A DNA stretch of 64,000 bases from an uncultured Crocinitomix sp. (GCA_937136425.1 CAKZON010000044.1:32063-96062), one strand, 5' to 3'; positions 26,177 to 33,208 are shown, counted from the stretch's first letter. The notes: a model not told the origin generated them from the letters alone. Numbers and translations are program-made.

Positions 26177-26469
26177 TAGAGTTAATTCCAGAAGGTCGTG
26201 TAACCTCTTATGGGGCTATTGCTAAATATTTGGGAGCAGCCCGCTCAAGCCGATTAGTTGGTTGGGCCTTAAATGCATCATTCAAAAGTCCCGTTAAAAT
26301 TCCTGCGCACCGCGTTGTCAATCGCCTAGGTATGTTGTCCGGCGCCGCACATTTTCCAACGCCCACTGCAATGGAAGAGCGATTAACCGCCGAGGGGCAT
26401 AAAATCGTTAACAATCAAATCGTAGATTTCAAACAAGTTTATTGGGATCCTTTAGAGGAGTTAGGATAA
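26134..26469 (+). CDS. Alkyltransferase-like protein (ATL), MGMT family without the reactive cysteine
   Basis: The 111-residue protein has the DNA-binding MGMT fold: KDFFKDVFQVVELIPEGRVTSYGAIAKYLG, the arginine-finger segment RSSRLVGWALNAS, and the active-site loop reads PAHRVV rather than PCHRVV. Loss of the cysteine identifies ATL proteins, which bind O6-alkylguanine without repairing it and hand the lesion to nucleotide excision repair. The start is the TTG at 26134, because homologous proteins begin just before KDFF and no ATG is available; the gene therefore overlaps the preceding frame by 43 bases. Cytoplasmic. Confidence in the family is high, in the start moderate. Confidence 0.9.
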   Translation: MDQKKDFFKDVFQVVELIPEGRVTSYGAIAKYLGAARSSRLVGWALNASFKSPVKIPAHRVVNRLGMLSGAAHFPTPTAMEERLTAEGHKIVNNQIVDFKQVYWDPLEELG

Positions 26470-26492
26470 AAATTATTTTAGGGTTTAAACTC

Positions 26493-26521
26493 AAAAGACA
26501 ACCTTATTCAAGATTGTCTTT
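26493..26521. terminator. Convergent hairpin between ATL and the secreted-protein gene
   Basis: AAAGACAA at 26494-26501 pairs with TTGTCTTT at 26514-26521. The 12-base loop is long and T-tracts are short, so it is a modest candidate for terminating both converging units. Confidence 0.5.
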
Positions 26522-26551
26522 CGCATTATATTAGGTGAAGGAATGTCTAAT

Positions 26552-26983
26552 TTATTCAAGATATAAATATCCTGTTCCGGTATAACCCCAATCTGTGTTT
26601 CCATTAAATTCATCAGATTCATTACTGACATGTCTGACATAATAAACAGATAATTTACTGCTAGAAACCCATACGAGTGAGAAAACTTGAGTCTCTGTCC
26701 ATACGCCACCAGAATTCATCCATACAAAGTTTAATTGTTGACCGAACCCTTTGCTCCAAATTACTTCTTTAGACAAATCTTTGGCTAAATCTCCGTCAGA
26801 GTCAATATAAGTGGCGTAAACGTTATTATCCTCAATAAAAAGTTGGATTTCTAGAGTTGACCCATCATCTTTATTGATTTTTCCAGACCATAGACCGTCA
26901 AAATCACGTGCTTGTGCAAACGATAGATTGTATAAAACAATAAATACTAAACTAGTAAGTAGGGTTGTTAATTTGGTTTTCAT
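26552..26983 (-). CDS. Small secreted beta-rich protein, copy A
   Basis: The 143-residue protein has a signal peptide (MKTKLTTLLTSLVFIVLYNLSFA) and a mature part beginning RDFDGLWSGKINKDDGST. The mature part is almost all beta (LEIQLFIEDNNVYATYID, LSVYYVRHVSNES, GYTGTGYLYLE), as in lipocalin-like small barrels. It differs from the copy at 28729-29160 at only four mature positions, whereas the signal peptides differ at most positions after residue 10. It is separated from the upstream operon by a terminator at 27184-27212 and has its own promoter, operator-like palindrome and structured leader. Function unknown. Confidence 0.82.
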   Translation of the reverse strand: MKTKLTTLLTSLVFIVLYNLSFAQARDFDGLWSGKINKDDGSTLEIQLFIEDNNVYATYIDSDGDLAKDLSKEVIWSKGFGQQLNFVWMNSGGVWTETQVFSLVWVSSSKLSVYYVRHVSNESDEFNGNTDWGYTGTGYLYLE

Positions 26984-27009
26984 AATTATGATTTTTAAAT
27001 AAAATTGGT

Positions 27010-27081
27010 GATTAGCTCAAATCAATTTTTTGTTTAACGCAATTGATATTGAACATCTTTTAATAAAGACATGAGCTAATC
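27010..27081 (-). promoter_or_regulatory. Structured leader RNA (three-way junction) upstream of copy A
   Basis: Three perfect complementary pairs are nested: P1 27010-27019 with 27072-27081 (10 bp), P3 27021-27027 with 27041-27047 (7 bp), and P2 27056-27060 with 27065-27069 (5 bp, four-base loop). Only one, eight and two bases separate the stems at the junction. With a -7 box at 27115-27122 the whole fold lies in the 5' untranslated region, ending 27 bases before the ATG. It does not resemble a riboswitch family that I know; it may be a regulatory leader. Confidence 0.55.
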
Positions 27082-27114
27082 GGTATAAATACTTAGATTT
27101 AAGTTGGTTTGCTG

Positions 27115-27122
27115 CAAAGATA
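27115..27122 (-). promoter_or_regulatory. -7 promoter box of copy A
   Basis: On the - strand the sequence reads TATCTTTG, an exact TAnnTTTG box, about 130 bases before the ATG at 26983. The perfect palindrome at 27142-27165 begins 20 bases upstream, over the expected -33 region. Confidence 0.65.
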
Positions 27123-27141
27123 ATAAGGCCTTATTCAAAAT

Positions 27142-27165
27142 AAAATACTCACTAGTGAGTATTTT
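27142..27165. promoter_or_regulatory. Perfect 24-bp palindrome, probable repressor operator
   Basis: All 24 bases are palindromic, with core TACTCACTAGTGAGTA. It covers the -33 region of the promoter of copy A. Size and symmetry fit a site for a TetR-type or other homodimeric regulator; no such regulator gene is in the window. Confidence 0.65.
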
Positions 27166-27183
27166 TGGCGTAATAAATTATAG

Positions 27184-27212
27184 AAAAAAAAGCTGCCTCA
27201 AGGGCAGCTTTT
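27184..27212 (-). terminator. Intrinsic terminator of the protease/gasdermin-like operon
   Basis: A 10-bp stem (27188-27197 with 27203-27212, core GCTGCC/GGCAGC) with a five-base loop. Read leftward it is followed by eight T. It ends the operon that reads through 27283 and insulates copy A at 26552. Confidence 0.92.
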
Positions 27213-27282
27213 CCTTATTTATTAGGTGAAGGAGTTTTTCTTTTCGCAGTTTTAATTAAAAAGGGTTGAAAGCAAAAGTCTT

Positions 27283-28113
27283 CTAAACAGTATAATCTTC
27301 CTGTGCATTAAGAACTTCTGCAGTCAAATCAACAATTTCTAAGGCTTCGTTTTCTAACAGCTCCTTACGATCCTCAAAAGATAAGTTGTCCAACACACTT
27401 TCTTCAGGAATACCTTGTAAAATTTGATTTTGAATGGCACTTGGCATTAAATGACGCTTCAATCGAACACCAGAAACACGATAGGCTAAAACTCCACCGT
27501 TAGAACCATCTACATGATATCCTACATTTTTTTTCCATTTGAATGAAAAATCAGCATTTACATCTGCATCAGCAGAAGGAATATCGGCATCTAAGTTAAA
27601 AGCTAAACTTCCACCTGAAGATCCACTATATTGTAAATAGTATTTATCAGCATAAACCAAACCTCTAACAATATAAACTTTTGACGAAAGTTCTCCTTTA
27701 GTGTATTTTTTTAGAAGTTCATTTCTCATGGCTACGAAGTTTTCAATACTCTGTTCGCGAATTCCAGTTACCTTAAGAAACATTTGATTGTCAGACGTAA
27801 ATTGTACGGCTAATCCTGCTTCATTTACATTAAAAAATTCTGTTAGTGTAGCTTCACCGGACACTTTGGTGGATAAGTTCACACCAGAATTTGAGGTGAT
27901 ATTTTGATTCGCCTTTTTTCCTTCAACAAATTTGGTGCTTTCTTCACTAAAAACCGAAGAATTAATTACAGGATTCGTGTCGTGTTTTGAAAATAGAATA
28001 TCTCCAATTGATAGAACGTTGGTTCCAGTTATCAAAGGAATGTATTGTCGGCCATAAATTTTGGCAATTTGTCTTTTAATTAGGCGTGCTTGTCTTCTTC
28101 TTAATTCACTCAT
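27283..28113 (-). CDS. Beta-rich cytoplasmic protein, candidate gasdermin-like pore former
   Basis: The 276-residue protein has no signal peptide. Visible layout: a basic N-terminal amphipathic helix (residues 5-20, RRRQARLIKRQIAKIY), YIPLI, then LSIGDIL; beta strands with Ser/Thr/Asn-rich loops from 50 to 118; a helix at about 119-138; strands KVYIVRGLVYADKYYLQYS (145-163) and GGVLAYRVSGVRL (206-218); and an acidic, helical C-terminal tail of about 45 residues. This order resembles the gasdermin N-terminal domain, in which ...YVV.EV... and ..LAFRV.QL... occupy similar places. It lacks the N-terminal cysteine of characterised bacterial gasdermins. It is 18 bases downstream of a papain-like protease candidate. 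The assignment is an inference; unknown function is equally honest. Confidence 0.35.
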   Translation of the reverse strand: MSELRRRQARLIKRQIAKIYGRQYIPLITGTNVLSIGDILFSKHDTNPVINSSVFSEESTKFVEGKKANQNITSNSGVNLSTKVSGEATLTEFFNVNEAGLAVQFTSDNQMFLKVTGIREQSIENFVAMRNELLKKYTKGELSSKVYIVRGLVYADKYYLQYSGSSGGSLAFNLDADIPSADADVNADFSFKWKKNVGYHVDGSNGGVLAYRVSGVRLKRHLMPSAIQNQILQGIPEESVLDNLSFEDRKELLENEALEIVDLTAEVLNAQEDYTV

Positions 28114-28131
28114 TTCTTATGTTTTTAGGGA

Positions 28132-28710
28132 TTAATAATTAGCTTTTTCATTAATTCGGAACCATCTACAAAATCTCCGTTCGAAACGATTTAAGTTGTC
28201 GATTTTTCCATAATTATCTTCAATTCCTTCTGAGGCGAAGAAACAATGTTTACGTGATGCTCCAATGACTCCTTTGTATTGCCAGATGTATTTTCTTCCA
28301 ACACTTCTAATATGATGTCTCAACCCTATCCAATGAGGACCCTCTAAATAGGATTCACCTTCGTTTAATGAAGTTAAGGCCTCTTCAAAAGTCATGTTTT
28401 CTTGACCGTCGTTGCCCTCTATGTGAGCTCGTTTTGCCATTATGGTAAAGCATAAATTGGCATAATCAAATACATTTTTATTCTTTAATAAAATGAAGTT
28501 TGAAGATTCTGTGGCAATTTCTAGTTCTTGTTTAGTTATGGAAAGTGTAAAACCATCACGTTGTATTACAGTACAATTATCACTTTCCCATTGATGAGAA
28601 AATATCCCATTGATTCCAAATATTTCTATTCCGGCCTTAATTATTGCAATTGAGACACAATTACCTTCCCCTCCTTGTTTGAAAGCTTCAATTAGTTCTT
28701 TATTATTCAT
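28132..28710 (-). CDS. Papain/calpain-like cysteine protease candidate
   Basis: The 192-residue protein has no signal peptide. Residues 12-18 read QGGEGNC: a glutamine six residues before a cysteine followed by a helix (VSIAIIKAGIEIFG), exactly the spacing of the oxyanion Gln and nucleophile Cys in papain and calpain. H155 in SRKHCFFAS and D165 or N166 in GIEDNYG are candidate partner residues. GPHWIGLRHHIRSVGRK lies between. A papain-like protease is therefore plausible though the family is not named by me. It sits between a small secreted protein (18 bases upstream) and the beta-rich protein at 27283 (18 bases downstream), in one operon. Possible role: cleaving and activating the neighbour. 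Confidence 0.5.
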   Translation of the reverse strand: MNNKELIEAFKQGGEGNCVSIAIIKAGIEIFGINGIFSHQWESDNCTVIQRDGFTLSITKQELEIATESSNFILLKNKNVFDYANLCFTIMAKRAHIEGNDGQENMTFEEALTSLNEGESYLEGPHWIGLRHHIRSVGRKYIWQYKGVIGASRKHCFFASEGIEDNYGKIDNLNRFERRFCRWFRINEKANY

Positions 28711-28728
28711 AATTATCTTATTTGTTTA

Positions 28729-29160
28729 TTACTCTAGATATAAATATCCTGTTCCGGTATAACCCCAGTCTGTATTTCCATTAAACTCGTCCGATTCATT
28801 ACTTACATGTCTGACATAATAAACCGACAATTTGCTGCTAGATACCCAAACCAATGAGAATATTTGAGTCTCTGTCCATACACCGCCAGAATTCATCCAA
28901 ACAAAATTCAATTGTTGGCCAAACCCTTTACTCCAAATCACCTCTTTGGATAGGTCTTTGGCTAAATCTCCGTCAGAATCTATATAAGTAGCGTAAACAT
29001 TGTTATCTTCAATGTATAGCTGAATTTCCATTGTAGAGCCATCATCTTTGTTGATTTTACCTTCCCATAAACCATCAAAATCTCGTGCCTGTGCACTTGC
29101 TTGGTTACCAATTGTGATAAGTAATAAAAGGGTGAGTAGGGTTGTTAATTTAGTTTTCAT
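28729..29160 (-). CDS. Small secreted beta-rich protein, copy B
   Basis: The 143-residue protein is the near-twin of copy A at 26552-26983. The mature regions differ at four places (SGK/EGK, TLEI/TMEI, LFIE/LYIE, QVFS/QIFS); the signal peptide here is MKTKLTTLLTLLLLITIGNQASA. Many synonymous differences separate the genes, so the duplication is not recent and the protein is under strong constraint, or gene conversion is acting. It is the first gene of the leftward operon with the protease candidate and the beta-rich protein. Function unknown; exported. Confidence 0.82.
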   Translation of the reverse strand: MKTKLTTLLTLLLLITIGNQASAQARDFDGLWEGKINKDDGSTMEIQLYIEDNNVYATYIDSDGDLAKDLSKEVIWSKGFGQQLNFVWMNSGGVWTETQIFSLVWVSSSKLSVYYVRHVSNESDEFNGNTDWGYTGTGYLYLE

Positions 29161-29268
29161 AAATGTGTTTTTAATTTGTTTATTATTTCGTTTAATAAGG
29201 ATCGGTTAACGATTTCGATCGGTACAAATTTGAGGATTAAGCGTTGTTGTAGTGCCACTTGAAATAAC

Positions 29269-29276
29269 CAAAAATA
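29269..29276 (-). promoter_or_regulatory. -7 promoter box of the leftward 29.1-27.3 kb operon
   Basis: On the - strand the sequence reads TATTTTTG, matching TAnnTTTG. It would give a leader of about 100 bases before the ATG at 29160; GATCG/CGATC at 29200-29204 and 29216-29220 form a small stem inside it. The leader and promoter bear no resemblance to those of copy A. Confidence 0.45.
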
Positions 29277-29341
29277 TATCCCTGAAAACAGGGGGGGAAT
29301 AATTCATGGTTGGTGGTGAGTGATAAAAAGTTGATCTGAAA

Positions 29342-29349
29342 TAAATTTG
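29342..29349 (+). promoter_or_regulatory. -7 promoter box of the 29.4-32.8 kb operon
   Basis: TAAATTTG matches TAnnTTTG, about 38 bases before the ATG at 29387. The operon that follows appears continuous to 32805. Confidence 0.6.
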
Positions 29350-29386
29350 TACTTTAGAAATCAATTATTAATTAAATCAAATAATT

Positions 29387-29782
29387 ATGCCTACTTATTC
29401 AAGATCAGATTTACAAATACAAAGAAGCCCATTATCTATCCTTTCGGGGAATCAAGCTGAAATTTTTTCGAATACACCTTATGCCGTCGCAAATCAAGCT
29501 GTAAGTATTGGTGTTATGGTAGATCTTCCTGCAGGAAAGGAAGTTAAAGAAGTTAAAGTATTGAGTAAAACCGTTACTAAAAAATATGTAGAAGTGGATT
29601 TTATCCTTCAAGCAAATTCTAGTTATACTCAACGAGGAATTGAGCATTTTTCAGTGAATGTTCCTGCACAATTTCGCGATCAGATGGATAATTTTTTGTT
29701 CAAAATTGATGGTGACAAAAAGAAGGTAGTAGCTGCAAATACTTCAACACATCCAGAAACTGCAGGAGGTGATAATTTATAA
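29387..29782 (+). CDS. Small cytoplasmic protein, paired with the following lipoprotein
   Basis: The 131-residue protein has no signal peptide. It shares a domain with the lipoprotein at 29791: LQIQRS.L near the N terminus, a V.V.LPAG.EV..V strand, a F.VNVP...D..DNF strand, and an identical GDKKKVVAAN end. Here the C-terminal end is TSTHPETAGGDNL. The domain is beta-rich; no catalytic motif is seen and I do not recognise the family. It is eight bases upstream of the lipoprotein and in one operon with a histidine kinase and a response regulator, so a signalling role is possible. Confidence 0.7.
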   Translation: MPTYSRSDLQIQRSPLSILSGNQAEIFSNTPYAVANQAVSIGVMVDLPAGKEVKEVKVLSKTVTKKYVEVDFILQANSSYTQRGIEHFSVNVPAQFRDQMDNFLFKIDGDKKKVVAANTSTHPETAGGDNL

Positions 29783-29790
29783 AAAAAACT

Positions 29791-30369
29791 ATGAAAAAGA
29801 TAATTTATTTATTCGGTATTGCTTTATTCATTGCTTCATGTTCTAATGACAACAAACATGAATGTAGTGAAGATAAAAATATAAATGAAGATACTTTGGA
29901 AAATGTATGTGATGAGGTAGGTTCTAATAGAAGCTCTATTAACTATAATACACAGACAATTTCTAGCTTACAAATTAGGCAATCTTCAACATTAAATTCA
30001 AATAGGAGTGGTGAAACATTAGTATGGATGTCAGTACCTTCTCTGGATGATTGGTCAAACCAAGTAACAGAAGTTTCATTTGTTGTACAAGTACCTGCAA
30101 ATGTCGAAGTTGAAAGAATTAATATGCGCGAAGTTCTTTATGCAAATTCTAATTGCAAAACGGATCACTTAATTTATGAACTGAAATTGAAAAGTAGTTC
30201 AAGTGCAAATCCTAAGCCTAATCCAAGTTTAGAGACTTTTACGTTAAATATTAGCCAGGCTGATTGGGATAAGTTTGAATTCTTTGTTACGTATACTTCA
30301 GATAGTCAGGGTGATAAAAAGAAGGTTGTTGCGGCAAACCCGAATACTTATCCGGATAAAAAGAAATAA
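29791..30369 (+). CDS. Lipoprotein with the same domain as the preceding protein
   Basis: The 192-residue protein has a lipoprotein signal (GIALFIASC, lipidated cysteine near residue 17), then a charged spacer (NDNKHECSEDKNINEDTLENVCDE in short) and the domain also present in 29387-29782: SLQIRQSSTLNSN, a strand VVQVPANVEVERINM, FTLNISQADWDKFEFFV, and GDKKKVVAANPNTYPDKKK at the end. It is therefore a lipid-anchored version of a cytoplasmic protein next door. It precedes a TPR histidine kinase by ten bases, and may present a signal to it. Function unknown. Confidence 0.72.
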   Translation: MKKIIYLFGIALFIASCSNDNKHECSEDKNINEDTLENVCDEVGSNRSSINYNTQTISSLQIRQSSTLNSNRSGETLVWMSVPSLDDWSNQVTEVSFVVQVPANVEVERINMREVLYANSNCKTDHLIYELKLKSSSSANPKPNPSLETFTLNISQADWDKFEFFVTYTSDSQGDKKKVVAANPNTYPDKKK

Positions 30370-30379
30370 TCACGTTCAC

Positions 30380-32182
30380 TTGAAAACTTATTTTCTCATA
30401 TTATTTGTTGCATTTTCAATAACTAGTAATGCAAAGGAAGATTCTTTGAGTCTTGAACAATATATTAATACTTATGCAGAGGTAAAATATGATAAGCCCC
30501 AATTTGTGAAGGCTAAAATAATCAATTTACTATCCACTAAATATGTTGAACAAAGTCCTTATTTTTCTTCGAAATGTTATTCAATATTAGGTGAGGTTTA
30601 TCGGATTACTAGTCAGCCAGACTCTGCTAAATTTTATTTGACAAATGCGCTGGATATTCGCATGGAACATGGTTACTATTTACATGCAGCCACGAGCCAC
30701 GAATATCTATCTAGGCTATTATTGTCATTAGGGGAAGATAGCTTAGGTATGCAGCATTTGTATAAAAGCTTAGCTATTAAGAGGGCAGAAGGAAACCCTG
30801 AATATCTTAAAGGGTTATATTCAAATATTGGAAATACTCATTTTAACTTAGAAGCATTTGATAGTGCAAGATATTATCACACACTTGCACTTTCGATTTA
30901 TGTGGAAGAAGCGGACTCAATAGGTGCTGCGAGTGCTTATAATAATTTGGCAAACATTGCTTATTATCGAGATTATTTGGATGAAGCAATTGCCCTTTAT
31001 AAAAAATCGTATTCGCAATATCAATCAATGGAAGCGATAGGGCAGTCTATTTCACCTTTATTGAATATCGGAGTATGTTATTGGGAAAAAGAAAAAATAG
31101 ACTCGGCGCTTTTTTATTATAATGAGGCACTTCGGTTAAGTGTGGCTTCTGGTAATAGGGAGTATTTGGATTATATCTATTTGAATTTAGCAGAAACCTA
31201 TACTGCCTTGAATCAACCAAATTCGGCTGTAGGAATGTTTCAAAATTATATAGAATATCGAGATTCAACTTTCTCGATTGATAAGGCTGCACTAATACTT
31301 GAATATGAAGCCGAGTATCAAACCAAAGAAGCGCAACAAAAAGAGGCCTTTGAAAGATCGGAAAAAGAAAAAGCTCAGATCGAAAATAAAAACAGCCGCC
31401 TAACAATCTACTTGTTGTTAAGCGCTCTAGGAATAATAGCTGTCATCATTACCTTTTGGTGGAGAAACATCAAACAAAAATCTAAACTCTCCGCACTTGA
31501 AGTAGATATAAAAAATCAAGAAATTGATACATTGCTTAAAACGCAAGAGGCAAAGTCTTATGCGGCGCTTTTAGAAGGCCAAAATGCGGAGCGTGAGAGA
31601 ATAGCTCAAGATTTGCATGATCAATTAGGAGGAACATTATCTGCCGTTAAGGTGCACTTTGGATTAATGGATCAGAAAATTGAGGAGTTGAAATCTGAAA
31701 ATCGTGATTTATTTGATAAAGTTGAAGGTATGCTCAGTGAGGCCGTGCAAGATGTTAGACGGATTTCACATGATTTAGCATCAGGAAGAATTGCAAAATT
31801 AGGACTAAAAGGTGCACTTGAAGATTTGGCTGAGATATTAAATACGGCTAAAAAATTAGAGGTTGACTTTTTTATGGATGATTCATTACCTGAATTTGAC
31901 AAGAAAAAGGAGCAAGAAATTTATGCTATTATTCAGGAGATAATTAGTAATACATTGAAGCATGCAAATGCGCAGGTTGTTGAATTGCAGCTGAATCGAA
32001 ATGATGATATGCTTAATATCCTTTATGAGGACAATGGAATTGGATTTGATATGGAATTGGCAAATCAAAAAGGATTGGGATTAACCGGAATAAATAATAG
32101 AGTTGCAAATTTGAACGGAAATGTAAATTATGATGCGGTAATAGGCCGCGGAACAATTATTATTATTAATATCCCATTATGA
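30380..32182 (+). CDS. TPR sensor histidine kinase, HisKA_3 (NarL-partner) type
   Basis: The start is set at the TTG at 30380, ten bases after the lipoprotein stop. This gives a signal peptide (KTYFLILFVAFSITSNA) and 600 residues; earlier in-frame ATG codons lie inside the lipoprotein gene. Periplasmic TPR repeats (about residues 55-300, with repeated ..LGE.Y..., YNEALRL, AYNNLANIAYY) are followed by a membrane helix at about 342-362, a coiled-coil, and a HisKA_3 dimerisation domain with ERERIAQDLHDQLGG (phosphoacceptor histidine near 413). The ATPase domain has NTLKHANA (N-box) and YEDNGIGF (G-box). It overlaps the response regulator start by four bases. Confidence 0.92.
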   Translation: MKTYFLILFVAFSITSNAKEDSLSLEQYINTYAEVKYDKPQFVKAKIINLLSTKYVEQSPYFSSKCYSILGEVYRITSQPDSAKFYLTNALDIRMEHGYYLHAATSHEYLSRLLLSLGEDSLGMQHLYKSLAIKRAEGNPEYLKGLYSNIGNTHFNLEAFDSARYYHTLALSIYVEEADSIGAASAYNNLANIAYYRDYLDEAIALYKKSYSQYQSMEAIGQSISPLLNIGVCYWEKEKIDSALFYYNEALRLSVASGNREYLDYIYLNLAETYTALNQPNSAVGMFQNYIEYRDSTFSIDKAALILEYEAEYQTKEAQQKEAFERSEKEKAQIENKNSRLTIYLLLSALGIIAVIITFWWRNIKQKSKLSALEVDIKNQEIDTLLKTQEAKSYAALLEGQNAERERIAQDLHDQLGGTLSAVKVHFGLMDQKIEELKSENRDLFDKVEGMLSEAVQDVRRISHDLASGRIAKLGLKGALEDLAEILNTAKKLEVDFFMDDSLPEFDKKKEQEIYAIIQEIISNTLKHANAQVVELQLNRNDDMLNILYEDNGIGFDMELANQKGLGLTGINNRVANLNGNVNYDAVIGRGTIIIINIPL

Positions 32183-32805
32183 TTCAAATTCTTTTAGCAG
32201 ACGATCACCAGGTTTTTAGAGAAGGGATTGCCTCCTTCTTTACAGAGCCGAATGAATATAAGATAGTTGGACATGCATCCAATGGTAAAGAAGTGTTGGG
32301 CATATTAAAAGAGCAAACGGTTGATGTAGTGATCATGGATATTAGTATGCCTGAACTAGACGGGATCTCAGCAGCTGAAATTATTAAAAGAGATCATTCT
32401 CAAGTGAAGATCATAATGCTTACCATGCACGAAACGCAAGTCTATATTCGTAAACTATTAGAAGTTGGTGTAGATGGTTATTTGCTTAAGACAACCTCTA
32501 AAAGTGAATTATTTACAGCAATTGATCAAGTTCTTGCCGGAAAAAAATTCTACGGAGGTGATGTGCAGCAAATATTTATGAATAGTTTTAATTCAGACAA
32601 AGTTGTTTCAGAAATTAAATTAACACGAAGAGAAAAAGAAATTTTGGAGTTAATTTGTAATGAGTTAAGTACGAATGAAATTGCTGAGAAACTATTCATT
32701 AGCGCTTATACAGTTGAGAGTCACCGTAAAAATTTAATGAGCAAAACCGGCTCTAAAAACGTGGTAGGCTTAGTAAAGTTTGCTATGGAAAATAAGTTTA
32801 TTTGA
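32179..32805 (+). CDS. NarL/LuxR-family response regulator
   Basis: The 208-residue protein has a receiver domain with the phosphoacceptor D54 (VVIMDISMPELDG), a TMHE segment near residue 83, and KTTSK (lysine near 108). The C-terminal HTH LuxR domain (about 143-205) is LTRREKEILELICNELSTNEIAEKLFISAYTVESHRKNLM. It is translationally coupled to its kinase by an ATGA overlap. Likely targets are near the genes upstream in the operon, but no binding site is evident. Confidence 0.95.
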   Translation: MIQILLADDHQVFREGIASFFTEPNEYKIVGHASNGKEVLGILKEQTVDVVIMDISMPELDGISAAEIIKRDHSQVKIIMLTMHETQVYIRKLLEVGVDGYLLKTTSKSELFTAIDQVLAGKKFYGGDVQQIFMNSFNSDKVVSEIKLTRREKEILELICNELSTNEIAEKLFISAYTVESHRKNLMSKTGSKNVVGLVKFAMENKFI

Positions 32806-32866
32806 TAGGTTAAATCGGCAATGATGATAACATTCAAATAAACAGATTCTTAACATCTAACTATTC

Positions 32867-32891
32867 GTCTTTAAGATACAAAGACTAATTT
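32867..32891 (+). terminator. Weak hairpin after the response regulator
   Basis: GTCTTT at 32867-32872 pairs with AAAGAC at 32880-32885, followed by TAATTTTT. It could end the two-component operon about 60 bases after the stop codon. Confidence 0.4.
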
Positions 32892-32925
32892 TTAAAATCT
32901 AATATCCAACATCTTAAAAAATCCC

Positions 32926-32933
32926 TACATTTG
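32926..32933 (+). promoter_or_regulatory. -7 promoter box of the B12 locus
   Basis: TACATTTG matches TAnnTTTG. Transcription would start at about 32939, just at the edge of the riboswitch. Confidence 0.65.
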
Positions 32934-32940
32934 CACCGAG

Positions 32941-33160
32941 TTTTGGTTTCTGAGCAATCGGAATTAAAATGGGAATCAAGTGCCTTTTTGAAATATAAAA
33001 GAATTCTTGAACTGTTCCCGCAGCTGTAAGCTTCAAAACTTTTGTACATAGCCACTGTTGATCAATCAACGCATTAAGATTTTTGAAATGCAAAGATGAA
33101 TATACGGGAAGGGTGCAAAAGCAAGGAGTAAGTCAGAAGACCTGCCAATCTCAAATAAAC
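32941..33160 (+). ncRNA. Cobalamin (B12) riboswitch
   Basis: The leader contains the conserved parts of the cobalamin riboswitch in order: GGGAATcaAGTGC near 32971, the strand CCGCAGCTGTAAGC near 33018, GCCACTG near 33050, a GGGAAGG element near 33108, and the B12-box-like AGTAAGTCAGAAGACCTGCC ending near 33146. Adenosylcobalamin binding normally represses downstream genes when the vitamin is plentiful. A GTGCA/TGCAC hairpin (33209-33213 with 33218-33222) followed by a T-rich stretch may be the off-state terminator. Downstream genes are a B12-specific receptor and surface proteins, which agrees. Exact ends are estimated. Confidence 0.93.
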
Positions 33161-33208
33161 TATTGTGCGTTTAAGCACAGCTTTCGGGATAAAAGCAAAG
33201 TTTAGGTG

